A program made the position numbers and the translations under genes. A stretch of 64,000 nucleotides of DNA from an uncultured Microbacterium sp. (lineage in GTDB: Bacteria > Actinomycetota > Actinomycetes > Actinomycetales > Microbacteriaceae). Where the stretch lies: NCBI RefSeq assembly GCF_947489255.1, contig NZ_CANLCY010000001.1:682001-746000 (forward strand), given 5' to 3'. The notes beneath the pieces were generated by a model. The model had not been told where the DNA came from and searched no databases. It saw only the letters and a program-made list of their open reading frames with translations. Below, piece after piece: positions 29,218 through 36,836 of this stretch (the stretch's first letter is position 1; each line of letters opens with the position of its first letter).

Positions 29218-30413
29218 TCGGCGATCAGCTGCTCCTGCGCCGGGCGCTCGGCATCCGGGACGTGCTGCAGGTTCACGCGCACGCGGTACCAGAGCGAACT
29301 CGAGCCGCGCATCCCGTCGACCAGCACGTCCGCCGGGTGCAGAGCGGCGCCGGCCTCGGGATGCCGTGCCTTCCAGGTCTCGAGGGCGTCGAGCGCCTCG
29401 GGCTTGGTCTTGGTGCGCGCGACCTCGATGAGCGGCATCGTCGATGCCCGGCGGCCCGAGCCGTCGGAGCCGCGGGGAGGCTTCTCGGCGGGTCCGAGCG
29501 CCTTCGCCAGAGCCAGGAGGGCGTCGAGGGAGCCGGCCGCGTCGTCGATTCCGGCGTGCGGGTCGCCGATGGCGGCGAAGCGTTCGGGCACGGTGAGGAC
29601 GGTGAACTCCTCGGGGCGTCGGCTCCGGACCTCGTCCCACGTGAGGGGAGCGGAGACCCGGGCGTCGGGCAGGGGACGGATCGAGTACGCCGAGGCGACG
29701 GTGCGGTCCTTGGCGTTCTGGTTGAAGTCGACGAAGACGCTCTCGCCGCGCTCCTCCTTCCACCAGCGGGCGGTCGCCAGCCCCGGTGCGCGGTTCTCGA
29801 CCTCGCGCGCGAGGGTCTCGGCCGCCAGGCGGACGTCGGCGTACTCCCACTCGGGGCGGATGCGCACGAGGATGTGCAGTCCGCGCGAGCCCGAGGTCTT
29901 CGGCCAGCCCACGAGACCGTGATCGTGCAGCACCTCGCGCGCGATGAACGCGACGTCGACGATCTGCGCCCAGTCGACTCCCGGCATGGGGTCGAGGTCG
30001 ACGCGGAGCTCGTCGGGGTGGTCGAGGTCTTCCGCGCGGATCGGGTGCGGATTGAGGTCGAGACAGCCGAGGTTGACGACCCACGCCAGGCCCGCGGCAT
30101 CCCGGATGACGGTTTCCTCCGCCGAGGTGCCGGAGGCGTAGTGAAGGGTCGCGGTGTCGATGAACGCGGGATGGTTCTCGGGGACGCGCTTCTGGAAGAA
30201 CGGTTCCTGATCGAGGCCCTTCGAGAAGCGCTTCAGAACCATGGGTCGTCCGCCCGCTCCCCGCAGTGCCCCTTCCGCGACGGAGAGGTAGTACCGCACG
30301 AGGTCGAGTTTCGTCAGACCGGGCTCGGGAAACACGACGCGGTCCGGGCTGGTGACGCGCACCTCGTGTCCGTCGACGTCGAGGATCTCGGCCGGGGTCT
30401 TGGCGGGGCTCAT
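29184..30413 (-). CDS. Stand-alone LigD-type polymerase (PolDom/AEP) protein, copy 1
   Basis: A 409-residue archaeo-eukaryotic primase-fold polymerase like the polymerase domain of LigD in non-homologous end joining. The catalytic RVDLDPMPG (DxD) lies near residue 138, the His motif is SGSRGLHILV, and the third Asp is in VFVDFNQNAKDRTVASAYS. The fold ends near residue 310. The C-terminal ~95 residues, with TKTKPEALDALETWKARHPE, are an extra module of unknown role. No Ku or ligase gene is adjacent; a ligase and a second copy lie at 47-49 kb. Confidence 0.88.
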   Translation of the reverse strand: MSPAKTPAEILDVDGHEVRVTSPDRVVFPEPGLTKLDLVRYYLSVAEGALRGAGGRPMVLKRFSKGLDQEPFFQKRVPENHPAFIDTATLHYASGTSAEETVIRDAAGLAWVVNLGCLDLNPHPIRAEDLDHPDELRVDLDPMPGVDWAQIVDVAFIAREVLHDHGLVGWPKTSGSRGLHILVRIRPEWEYADVRLAAETLAREVENRAPGLATARWWKEERGESVFVDFNQNAKDRTVASAYSIRPLPDARVSAPLTWDEVRSRRPEEFTVLTVPERFAAIGDPHAGIDDAAGSLDALLALAKALGPAEKPPRGSDGSGRRASTMPLIEVARTKTKPEALDALETWKARHPEAGAALHPADVLVDGMRGSSSLWYRVRVNLQHVPDAERPAQEQLIADYDPWAGRSGS

Positions 30414-30545
30414 GCCGCGAGGCTAGCCCCGCGGCATCCGGGAGCAAGACCCCTTGCGACGGGTGTCCCGGGTGAGCACGGGCGGTGCGGTGGAGGCGAA
30501 CACTCGCCGGGGGGAGGGGCGACGGGATGCCGCGGGGTCGCGACG

Positions 30546-30602
30546 CGAGTGTCCACGACACCCGGATGAGTTCGCGCAACGTCCGGGTGTTGTGGACACT
30601 CG
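30546..30602. repeat. 21-bp inverted repeat, one mismatch
   Basis: The left arm 30546-30566 begins CGAGTGTCCAC and the right arm 30582-30602 ends GTGGACACTCG. 20 of 21 positions pair, with a 15-nt loop. It may be a structured RNA, a terminator or a protein-binding site. Confidence 0.75.
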
Positions 30603-30604
30603 TT

Positions 30605-30644
30605 CGGGAGGCCGGGAGGCCGGGAGGCCGGGAGGCCGGGAGGC
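30605..30644. repeat. Tandem 8-bp repeat, five units
   Basis: Five perfect consecutive copies of CGGGAGGC, followed by a partial CGGAGC. The unit is not a multiple of three and is intergenic. The copy number is likely variable between strains. Confidence 0.9.
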
Positions 30645-30685
30645 CGGAGCCGGCGGAACCGTGGATGCCGAGCCGGGAACGACGA

Positions 30686-30712
30686 AGGGCCGCCCCGAAA
30701 CGGGACGGCCCT
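30686..30712 (-). terminator. Terminator of the Bax-inhibitor-like gene
   Basis: The stem AGGGCCGCCCCG (30686-30697) pairs with CGGGACGGCCCT (30701-30712) with one mismatch and a 3-nt loop. Read on the minus strand it is followed by TTCGTCGTTCC. It lies 18 bp past the stop. Confidence 0.8.
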
Positions 30713-30729
30713 CCAGAGGAATCAGTGCG

Positions 30730-31602
30730 TCAGTTGTTGCCGCGCACGATCGCGATGAGGCGCAGGATCTCGACATAGAGCCACACGACGGTGACCATGA
30801 TGCCGAAGGCGCCGACCCAGCCGTAGACCCGGGCGGCGCCGTTGCGGACGCCGCGCTGGATCTGGTCGAAGTCGAGCACCAGCGAGTACGCGGCCATGAT
30901 GACCACGAACACGCCGACGATCAAGCCCAGCGGGATGCCGAGGATCTTGACCTCGCTCAGCAGACCGAACGCACCGCCGGCGATCGGGACGTTGAACAGC
31001 ATGAGGCCGAGGTTGACCAGGCTGAACACGAGGTAGCCGACCATCGCGATCATGAAGATCTTGGTGGCACGGGCCGACGCGCGGATCTTGCCGCTCGCGA
31101 AGAGGGCGAGGGTCACACCGACCACCGAGAGGGTGCCGAGCGTCGCCTGCAGGACGATGCCCGGGAAGATGAACTCGAAGAACGCCGAGATTCCGCCGAC
31201 GAACAGGCCCTCGAACGCCGCGTAGGCGACGAAGACGGGGACGGAGGGCTTCTTCTTGAACGTCGCGACCATGGCCAGCACGAAACCGACGAGGCCACCG
31301 ACGATCATCGGAGCGGCGCTCGGGTTCGGGTTGGCGGCGCTGACGCCGGCCATCGACCAGATCCAGCCGACGACGGCGGTCACGACGAGGATGCCGAAGA
31401 GCGCCAGGGTCTTCATGACGGTGTCTTCGACCGTCATGCGGCCGGTGTCGACGGCGCTCGCCGACGGAGCGGCGTAGGCGCCTTCGATCGAGGCGGCGGC
31501 GGCGGGGTCGACGGCCGGGGGCGGGCTGTAGCGCGTCTGAGCGCCACCGGCTCGAGGGTCCTGGAACGCCGGGTTGTTGAATGCCGGGTTGTTGAGGGCC
31601 AC
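30730..31602 (-). CDS. Bax inhibitor-1/YccA family membrane protein
   Basis: A 290-residue protein with a disordered N-terminal ~55 residues (MALNNPAFNNPAFQDP), then seven transmembrane helices. FVAYAAFEGLFVGGISAFFE and the C-terminal SLVLDFDQIQRGV are hallmarks of the actinobacterial BI-1/YccA group. The family acts as a calcium-leak or stress-related channel in other organisms; its role here is inferred. The start is GTG with upstream GTGAG. An antisense-overlapping frame of similar length is a shadow. Confidence 0.92.
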   Translation of the reverse strand: MALNNPAFNNPAFQDPRAGGAQTRYSPPPAVDPAAAASIEGAYAAPSASAVDTGRMTVEDTVMKTLALFGILVVTAVVGWIWSMAGVSAANPNPSAAPMIVGGLVGFVLAMVATFKKKPSVPVFVAYAAFEGLFVGGISAFFEFIFPGIVLQATLGTLSVVGVTLALFASGKIRASARATKIFMIAMVGYLVFSLVNLGLMLFNVPIAGGAFGLLSEVKILGIPLGLIVGVFVVIMAAYSLVLDFDQIQRGVRNGAARVYGWVGAFGIMVTVVWLYVEILRLIAIVRGNN

Positions 31603-31744
31603 GGGAACTCACACTCCAAAGATGGTGATCACAGCACCGTGCTGTCAGACAACACTAGCCGAGGGGGCCGCGAGAATCCTTGTGATGACTGGGATTCTGC
31701 TTTGAGCGGACCCCTTGTTCACCCGCCCTCGCTACCGTGACGGG

Positions 31745-32737
31745 GTGCCTGTCGTGATCGGTCATCGCGGTGCCCCCGGATACCTCCCGGAGCACTCCCG
31801 CTCCTCCTACCTGCGGGCGATCGCGGCGGGAGTGGATGCCGTCGAACCCGACGTGGTCCCCTCGAGGGACGGCGTGCTCGTGGTGCGGCACGAGAACGAG
31901 ATCTCCGGGACCACCGACGTCGCGGCCCGCCCCGAATTCGCCGTCCGCCGCACGTCGAAGGTCGTCGACGGAGAGCGGCTGACCGGCTGGTTCGCCGAGG
32001 ACTTCACGTGGGCGGAGCTGCAGACCCTCCGCTGCCGTGAACGGATCCCCGCGATCCGACCGACGAGCGCCGCGCACGACGGCAGCGATCCGGTGCTGCG
32101 CCTGCGCGAGGTCCTCGACCTCGCGCGGGAGGGTGGCGTCGGCGTCGTCCTCGAGGTCAAACACGCCGCGGCCTTCTCCCGCCTCGGGTTCGACATGGCC
32201 GAGCTCGTCGCGAGCGAGCTGCGCGAGAGCGGATGGGCGGATGCCGGTGACGCGCTGGTCATCGAGTCGTTCGAGCCCCTCGTGCTGGCGCGGCTGCGGG
32301 AGCGCGGCATCCGGGTTCCGCTCGTGCAGCTGATCGAGTCGGACGGGGCCCCGTGGGACCTGCGCGAATGCGACGGTTCCGACGCCGCGACCTACGCCTC
32401 GATGCTGACGGGGTCGGGGCTCGACGCGCTCGCCGACGCCGTCGAGGGGATCAGCCCCGACAAGAGGCTCGTGCTCGCGCCCGACCGGTGGGGGAGGGCC
32501 ACGGGTCCGGCCCGTCTGGTCGGCGAGGCGCAGGAGCGCGGGCTGCGGGTGTTCACCTGGACCTGCCGCCCCGAGAACGCGTTCCTCCTCCCCGCGTATC
32601 GCCGCGGGGGCGGGAAGGCCGCCTTCGGCGACTACCGCGGGGAGTGGACCCTGCTGCGCGACGCGGGTCTCGATGGCGTGTTCGTCGACCATCCCGACCT
32701 GGGCGTGGAGTTCTTCGGCACCGTGCAGAACCCCTGA
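31745..32737 (+). CDS. Glycerophosphodiester phosphodiesterase
   Basis: A 330-residue GDPD-family TIM-barrel enzyme. The first motif VIGHRGAPGYLPEHS, the acidic EPDVVPSRDGVLVVRHE and the later VVLEVK carry the general acid/base and metal ligands. No signal peptide is visible, so it may act on internal glycerophosphodiesters. GTG at 31745 starts right at the family core; TTG at 31715 is an alternative that adds ten residues. The length fits the longer UgpQ-like variants with an insertion. Confidence 0.88.
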   Translation: MPVVIGHRGAPGYLPEHSRSSYLRAIAAGVDAVEPDVVPSRDGVLVVRHENEISGTTDVAARPEFAVRRTSKVVDGERLTGWFAEDFTWAELQTLRCRERIPAIRPTSAAHDGSDPVLRLREVLDLAREGGVGVVLEVKHAAAFSRLGFDMAELVASELRESGWADAGDALVIESFEPLVLARLRERGIRVPLVQLIESDGAPWDLRECDGSDAATYASMLTGSGLDALADAVEGISPDKRLVLAPDRWGRATGPARLVGEAQERGLRVFTWTCRPENAFLLPAYRRGGGKAAFGDYRGEWTLLRDAGLDGVFVDHPDLGVEFFGTVQNP

Positions 32738-32897
32738 TTTCCGGGCGTGGTCCGACGAGGGCGCCACGTCGTGACGCGGGTGGGACCGCGGCCGGGCCCG
32801 TTCCTCCGGAGTTCTGCTCGCTTGCGTCGCCCGAAGGCCGGGAGGTGCGGCGCGCAACCCCGCCGACCGGTCGGCGGCGTCGCGCGAGGATGACGTC

Positions 32898-33827
32898 ATG
32901 ACGGTAGACGTGACGGTGGTCGGCGGCGGCATCTCGGGGCTCGCGTGCGCGCGGGCGGTGCAGGATGCCGGGCGGTCGGTGCGCGTGCTCGATCGCGGTC
33001 GACGCGTGGGCGGGCGCCTCTCGAGCCGCACGATCGACGGTCGTGCGGTCGACCTCGGTGCCTCGTACTTCGTCGTCGGCGAGGCGGAGGGCTTCGCCCA
33101 CGTCGTGGCCGACTGGGAGGAGCGGGAGCTGGCGCGCCCCTGGACCGACACGTTCCAGGTGATCCAGCCCGACGGCTCGCAGACCCCCAAGCCCGGGCCC
33201 ATGCGGTGGGCCGCTCCGCTCGGACTGCGCTCGCTCGCTCTCGATCTCGCCGAGGGACTCGACGTCGAGACGGAACGCGTCGTCGGGAGCGTCGGACCCT
33301 TCCGCGTCGATGGAGACGAGGCCGGCGAGGTGGTGCTGGCGATGCCCGCGCCGCAGGCCGCGCGCCTGACCGGAGAGGCACCCGGCGGGGAGCAGGAGTG
33401 GGAGCCCGTGATCGCCGTGGTGCTGCGCTGGGACGAACGGCGGTGGGATGCCGACCTGCACGGCGCGTTCGCCGCCGACGACGCCGACGTGTCGTTCCTC
33501 GCCGACGACGGAGACCGTCGCGGCGACGGTGCCCCCGTGCTCGTGGTGCACACGACGGCGGCTCGCGCGCGCCGGCACCTCGACGACCCCGATGCGGCGA
33601 TCGCCCCCGTGGTGGCCGCCACCAAGCGTCTGTTGCGGATCGACGACGACCCCGTCGCCACGCGCGCCCACCGGTGGACCTTCGCCCGCCCGGCCGAGGC
33701 GACGGGGCGCCCGTTCTTCCGTTCGCCCGGGCTGTCGGCCTGCGGTGACGCGTGGGGCGAGAGCGCAGCGGTGCGCACCGCATGGACCTCGGGCGATGCC
33801 CTCGGGCGGGCGCTCGCGGCATCCTGA
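32898..33827 (+). CDS. FAD/NAD(P)-binding, renalase-like amine oxidase
   Basis: A 309-residue flavoprotein. The dinucleotide loop VVGGGISGLACARAV is at residues 7-21. It is followed by the R-V-G-G-R box (RRVGGRLSSR) typical of the monoamine-oxidase/renalase superfamily. The C-terminal FRSPGLSACGDAWGESAAVRTAW closes the FAD site. The substrate is unknown. It is a single gene, with about 160 non-coding bases upstream in which I see nothing. Confidence 0.85.
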   Translation: MTVDVTVVGGGISGLACARAVQDAGRSVRVLDRGRRVGGRLSSRTIDGRAVDLGASYFVVGEAEGFAHVVADWEERELARPWTDTFQVIQPDGSQTPKPGPMRWAAPLGLRSLALDLAEGLDVETERVVGSVGPFRVDGDEAGEVVLAMPAPQAARLTGEAPGGEQEWEPVIAVVLRWDERRWDADLHGAFAADDADVSFLADDGDRRGDGAPVLVVHTTAARARRHLDDPDAAIAPVVAATKRLLRIDDDPVATRAHRWTFARPAEATGRPFFRSPGLSACGDAWGESAAVRTAWTSGDALGRALAAS

Positions 33828-33924
33828 GGTCGCGGCCCGGCGCGGTCTTTTCGGCATGAAGGGACACCGCGAGGCGCGGCGACGTGGTCACCGCGCCTCG
33901 AGGGTCGTCTTCGGAGGGAACGCG

Positions 33925-34134
33925 TCAGGCGTGGCCCTCGGCGGCGGGGAAGCCGGGGTCGTCGGCGGGGGCGGAGTCGCCCTCGACGGCGTCACCGGTG
34001 CGGTCGTCGAGGTGAACGTGCTCTTCGGCCTCGGCGGCGTCTTCGCGGACCTCGTCGGTGACGGCATCCGTGGGGGCCGCGGAGTCGGCGTGGGCGTCGT
34101 CGGAGTGACGGGTGGGGATGTCAGGAGTGCTCAT
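33925..34134 (-). CDS. Small acidic, disordered protein
   Basis: A 69-residue protein rich in Asp, Glu and Ala with a few His, and no hydrophobic core. It starts MSTPDIPTRHSDDAH. The ATG at 34134 has GTGGAG six bases upstream; an in-frame longer form would start further up at 34182. No family was recognised. It lies next to the zinc island but shows no metal motif. Confidence 0.6.
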   Translation of the reverse strand: MSTPDIPTRHSDDAHADSAAPTDAVTDEVREDAAEAEEHVHLDDRTGDAVEGDSAPADDPGFPAAEGHA

Positions 34135-34274
34135 GTGCTCCACGGTGCTCCTCGGCGTCGCGACGGCGTACCGGCTTGACACGACGCGCTGCGGGCGACG
34201 TGGGGTGACGATGACGATCGGCCCCGGAGCCGATGCGCCCGAGCGCGCCGCCCCGGGGGAGCGGGGCTGTCGCT

Positions 34275-35269
34275 CTACTCACCGGCATCCCGGATCGACG
34301 GTTGCGCGGCCGGCCAGGCCGGGAGGGGGTCGTCGAACGTCGCCCAGGTCGAGGGGCCCGCAGCCAATTCGTCGTCGGTGAGCGCGGCCTGATCGAGCAC
34401 GTGCGCCAGACGCGGCGCCGACATGTCGAGGCCCGTGAAGACGATCTCCTGGCCGAGGCCCATGCGACCGTCGTCGGTGCCGAGCGGTTCGATCCACATG
34501 GCCGAGCCGACGTGTTCCCACCGCGCCAGGATGCCCGGACGCGACGCGAGACGGCAGAACCCCGCCGAGCGGACGAGACGACCGGCGGCCCCCTCGTCGA
34601 GCCGGTCGAGCGCCGCCGAGAGCCGCTCCGGGTGGAAGGGGCGCACCTGCTCGTACGCGAGCGTGGCGACGCGGTTGTCGCGCATGTACGGGTCGTGCGC
34701 CCCGTTGAGGGCGCGCACCCAGCCGGCGCGCTCGAGCAGCTCGCCCTCGTGGGTGGCCGGCGAGCGGAGGTCGCTCAGCGGATCGCGGGACAAGCGCACG
34801 ACGGCGCTCGGATTCAGGTGCGAGGCCAAGGCCATCTGCACCGCGAGGGCGGGCGTGGGGACCTGCTCCCAGTTGATCCAGACGATCCGCGTCGCCAGCT
34901 CCAGGGCCAGCGCGGCCTGCCGGGCGCGCGCTCCCACGTCGCCGCGGGTGTCGCCGGGCTTCGCGGATGCCACCAGCGCGGCCTCGTCGAGAAGGTCGCC
35001 GATCATGTGGCGGGCGTCGACGAGGCACACCGCTTCGACATCGGCGCCACCGCGCGTGACGATCGCGTGGATCAGGTCGACGTCGGTGCCGAGATCGACG
35101 ACCGGATGCTCGTCCGAGGCGCGGGGCCGCGGTGCCGGCAGGGCGTGGGCGGAGCGCAGGTCGGCGAAGCGCAGCAGGTGGAGGGGACGCTCCAGGGCGA
35201 CCGCGGTGCGCTCGGCGTAGGCGCGACGTTCCGGGCGCACACGCCCATGATGGCGATCGTGCGGGGCAT
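34275..35269 (-). CDS. COG0523/CobW-like zinc-associated protein with apparent frameshift
   Basis: A CobW C-terminal-domain protein. The C-terminal part RLVRSAGFCRLASRPG and SAMWIEPLG match CobW_C, but the canonical P-loop GxxGxGKT is absent. The natural start ATG at 35269 has AGAGGTGG five bases upstream and begins MPRTIAIMGVCA. The rest of the protein (PERRAYAERTAVALER onward) is in another frame, as if one C were missing at the GGG run near 35233 (plus strand). Without the shift, GTG at 35240 could start a 322-aa product but has no ribosome-binding site. It is divergent from rpmJ across a Zur-like box. It is probably involved in zinc allocation under starvation. Confidence 0.7.
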
Positions 35270-35318
35270 GGCATCCACCTCTCGGTTGTCTCGGCTCACG
35301 GGACACTCTAGCCTGCTA

Positions 35319-35335
35319 TTGAGAACGGTTATCAA
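35319..35335. promoter_or_regulatory. Zur-box-like operator
   Basis: TTGAGAACGGTTATCAA is palindromic in 14 of its 16 paired positions and resembles actinobacterial Zur boxes (TGAnAAnnnTTnTCA core). It sits between the COG0523-like gene and the cysteine-free L36 gene, both classic Zur targets. Confidence 0.75.
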
Positions 35336-35347
35336 AAGGAGGATGCC

Positions 35348-35470
35348 ATGAAGGTCCGTGCATCGATGAAGTCCCTGAAGAAGCAGCCCGGCGCGCAGGT
35401 CGTGCGCCGCCGGGGGCGCGTGTTCGTGATCAACAAGCTCAATCCGCGATTCAAGGGGCGACAGGGGTGA
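35348..35470 (+). CDS. rpmJ: Ribosomal protein L36, zinc-independent type
   Basis: A 40-residue L36 ([20 protein letters not shown] at the start, [13 protein letters not shown] at the end) with an AAAGGAGG ribosome-binding site. The zinc-ribbon cysteines and histidine of standard L36 are all missing. Such C-minus paralogues replace the zinc-binding form when zinc is scarce and so free zinc. The position next to a Zur-like box and a COG0523-like gene supports this role. Confidence 0.93.
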   Translation: MKVRASMKSLKKQPGAQVVRRRGRVFVINKLNPRFKGRQG

Positions 35471-35509
35471 GCCGGGGCCCCGCCGCCGCGCGTTCGTAGA
35501 CTCGGCCGC

Positions 35510-35674
35510 ATGGAGGCGGCGGGGTGGGTCATCGGCATCGCGATCGGGCTGGCGCTCGCCTGGCAGGCCGCGGAGATCGGGCGCGCGGCGTGGCGGCGGC
35601 GAGAAGCGAAGAAGATCGAGGATGCCGCCGCGCTCGGGTGGACGCGTTCGCTGCGTCCGCATGACGACGACTGA
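35510..35674 (+). CDS. Small single-TM protein
   Basis: A 54-residue open frame starting MEAAGWVIGIAIGLALAW, one hydrophobic helix followed by a basic stretch RAAWRRREAKK and an acidic end. It is 39 bp after rpmJ on the same strand. There is no recognised family. Its coding bias matches the genome, but its small size leaves doubt. Confidence 0.5.
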   Translation: MEAAGWVIGIAIGLALAWQAAEIGRAAWRRREAKKIEDAAALGWTRSLRPHDDD

Positions 35675-35698
35675 CTCGGCGCTCGGCGCGATAACGCG

Positions 35699-35717
35699 AA
35701 CGAGAACCGTTCCCGTT
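35699..35717. promoter_or_regulatory. Operator upstream of arsR
   Basis: AACGAGAACCGTTCCCGTT is palindromic at 16 of its 18 paired positions. The core GAGAACCGTT closely resembles GAGAACGGTT in the Zur-like box at 35319. It could be a second Zur site or the site of the ArsR protein itself. An ATTGCAAT palindrome follows at 35729-35736. Confidence 0.6.
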
Positions 35718-35765
35718 TGGGTGCACATATTGCAATGCGTTTATGTATCTGGTTGTGTCGGAGAC

Positions 35766-36074
35766 GTGGACGCGATCGAGGGACTCGACGAGGCCGCTGA
35801 ACTGTTCAAGGTGCTCGGCAGCGAGTCGCGCCTGGCGCTCGTCTGGTTGTTGAACACCGAGCAGCTCACGGTCGGCGCACTGGCCGCGAAGGCCGGTCTT
35901 TCGCAACCGCTGGTGTCTCAGCATCTGCGCACCCTGCGCCAGGCCGGCCTGGTGACCTCGGAGCGCGATGGCAAGGAGATCCGTTACGTCCTCGCCGACC
36001 AGCACGTCGCTCACGTCGTGCTCGATGCGATCGCCCACGTCACCGAACCGACCACCCAGGGGAACGAACAATGA
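35766..36074 (+). CDS. ArsR/SmtB-family zinc-sensing repressor
   Basis: A 102-residue winged-helix regulator. The recognition helix is SQPLVSQHLRTLRQAGLV and the wing is SERDGKEIRYVL. The C-terminal helix carries the full alpha5 metal site DxHx10HxxE: D-Q-H, then H after ten residues, then E three later (within ADQHVAHVVLDAIAHVTEP). This is the zinc site of SmtB/CzrA. GTG at 35766 is preferred because the usual ArsR length results and the operator lies upstream; the frame stays open further 5'. The stop overlaps the next ATG. Confidence 0.88.
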   Translation: MDAIEGLDEAAELFKVLGSESRLALVWLLNTEQLTVGALAAKAGLSQPLVSQHLRTLRQAGLVTSERDGKEIRYVLADQHVAHVVLDAIAHVTEPTTQGNEQ

Positions 36075-36367
36075 GCACTGCCGACACCCACGCCGAGCAC
36101 AGCGTCGAAGAGCACGCGCACGGCGACGACTGCGGCCACCAGAAGATCGAGCACGCCGACCACGTCGACTACGTGCACGGCACTCACCACCACGCGCTGC
36201 ACGGCGATCACTACGACGAGCACGAGTCGAAGGCGGAGCACTCGCTCGAGGAGCACCGTCACGGCGACGACTGCGGCCACGAGAAGGTCGAGCACGACGA
36301 CCACGCCGACTACGTGCACGACGGCCACCGTCACGCGCTGCACAGCGACCACTACGACGAGCACTGA
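36071..36367 (+). CDS. Histidine-rich metal-binding protein, internally duplicated
   Basis: A 98-residue protein made of two 43-residue repeats (residues 9-51 and 56-98), each with EHxxEEHxHGDDCGH near its start and HALHxDHYDEH at its end. About a fifth of the residues are His, plus one Cys per repeat. No signal or membrane segment is visible, so it is cytoplasmic. The ATGA overlap with the zinc sensor gene suggests a zinc-buffering or chaperone role under that sensor. Short relatives are often mis-annotated as zinc transporter permease. Confidence 0.85.
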   Translation: MSTADTHAEHSVEEHAHGDDCGHQKIEHADHVDYVHGTHHHALHGDHYDEHESKAEHSLEEHRHGDDCGHEKVEHDDHADYVHDGHRHALHSDHYDEH

Positions 36368-36410
36368 GCTCGGTCGGCATCCGCGCGTCACGAGCGCGAG
36401 GCGCCGATGA

Positions 36411-36445
36411 GAGGCCCGTCTTCCCGGTCAGGGGAGGCGGGCCTC
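36411..36445. terminator. Bidirectional terminator
   Basis: A 15-bp stem, GAGGCCCGTCTTCCC (36411-36425) with GGGGAGGCGGGCCTC (36431-36445) including two G-T pairs, around a 5-nt loop. It lies between the convergent histidine-rich and S4-domain genes. Confidence 0.75.
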
Positions 36446-36458
36446 CGCCGTTGCGGCG

Positions 36459-36683
36459 TCAGGCCTGCACGCGGAAAGCCCGACCCTCGAACGCGATCAC
36501 GTCGCCGACCTGCAGCTGACGCCCGCGGCGGCGCTCGATCTCGCCGTTGACCTGCACGTAGCCGTCGATGATCGCCTCCTTGACGTCTCCGCCCGAGTCG
36601 AGGACGCCCGCGAACTTCAGGAACGGGCCGAGGCGGATCATCTCGCTGCCGATGGAGACGTCCTGAGGTGCGGGGGATGCCAT
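36459..36683 (-). CDS. S4-domain RNA-binding protein
   Basis: A 74-residue protein that is essentially one S4 fold (YbcJ/RlbA-like): IRLGPFLKFAGVLDSGGDVKEAI, then DGYVQVNGEIERRRGRQL and GDVIAFEGRAF. It likely binds structured rRNA or tRNA. The start ATG is at 36683. It is convergent with the histidine-rich gene. The 150 bp upstream show no gene. Confidence 0.9.
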   Translation of the reverse strand: MASPAPQDVSIGSEMIRLGPFLKFAGVLDSGGDVKEAIIDGYVQVNGEIERRRGRQLQVGDVIAFEGRAFRVQA

Positions 36684-36836
36684 GTGTCCAGCATGGCAGG
36701 TGGAGATGCGAGGGTGGCGGCTCGAGATCGCGGTATCCGGAGAAGGAGTCTCGTCCGGTCGCGCCGCGCGCGGACCGTGCTTGGGGGAATGTGGACGCCC
36801 GCCCGGGTCGTCAGCGGATCAGAGGGACTTGCGTGG

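Larger units (their letters stand above)
30414..30729. other. Intergenic region with repeats
   Basis: About 315 bases without a supported gene between two minus-strand genes. It holds a 21-bp imperfect inverted repeat (30546-30602), five tandem 8-bp units (30605-30644) and, at the far end, the terminator of the Bax-inhibitor gene (30686-30712). Confidence 0.7.

Noticed and set aside
30605..30644. The tandem array as a CRISPR
   Set aside because: The units are 8 bp with no spacers and no cas genes are near.
30722..31612. A 296-codon frame overlapping the Bax-inhibitor-like gene on the same strand
   Set aside because: It is Arg-rich and without membrane segments. The 30730-31602 frame has clear BI-1 family features.
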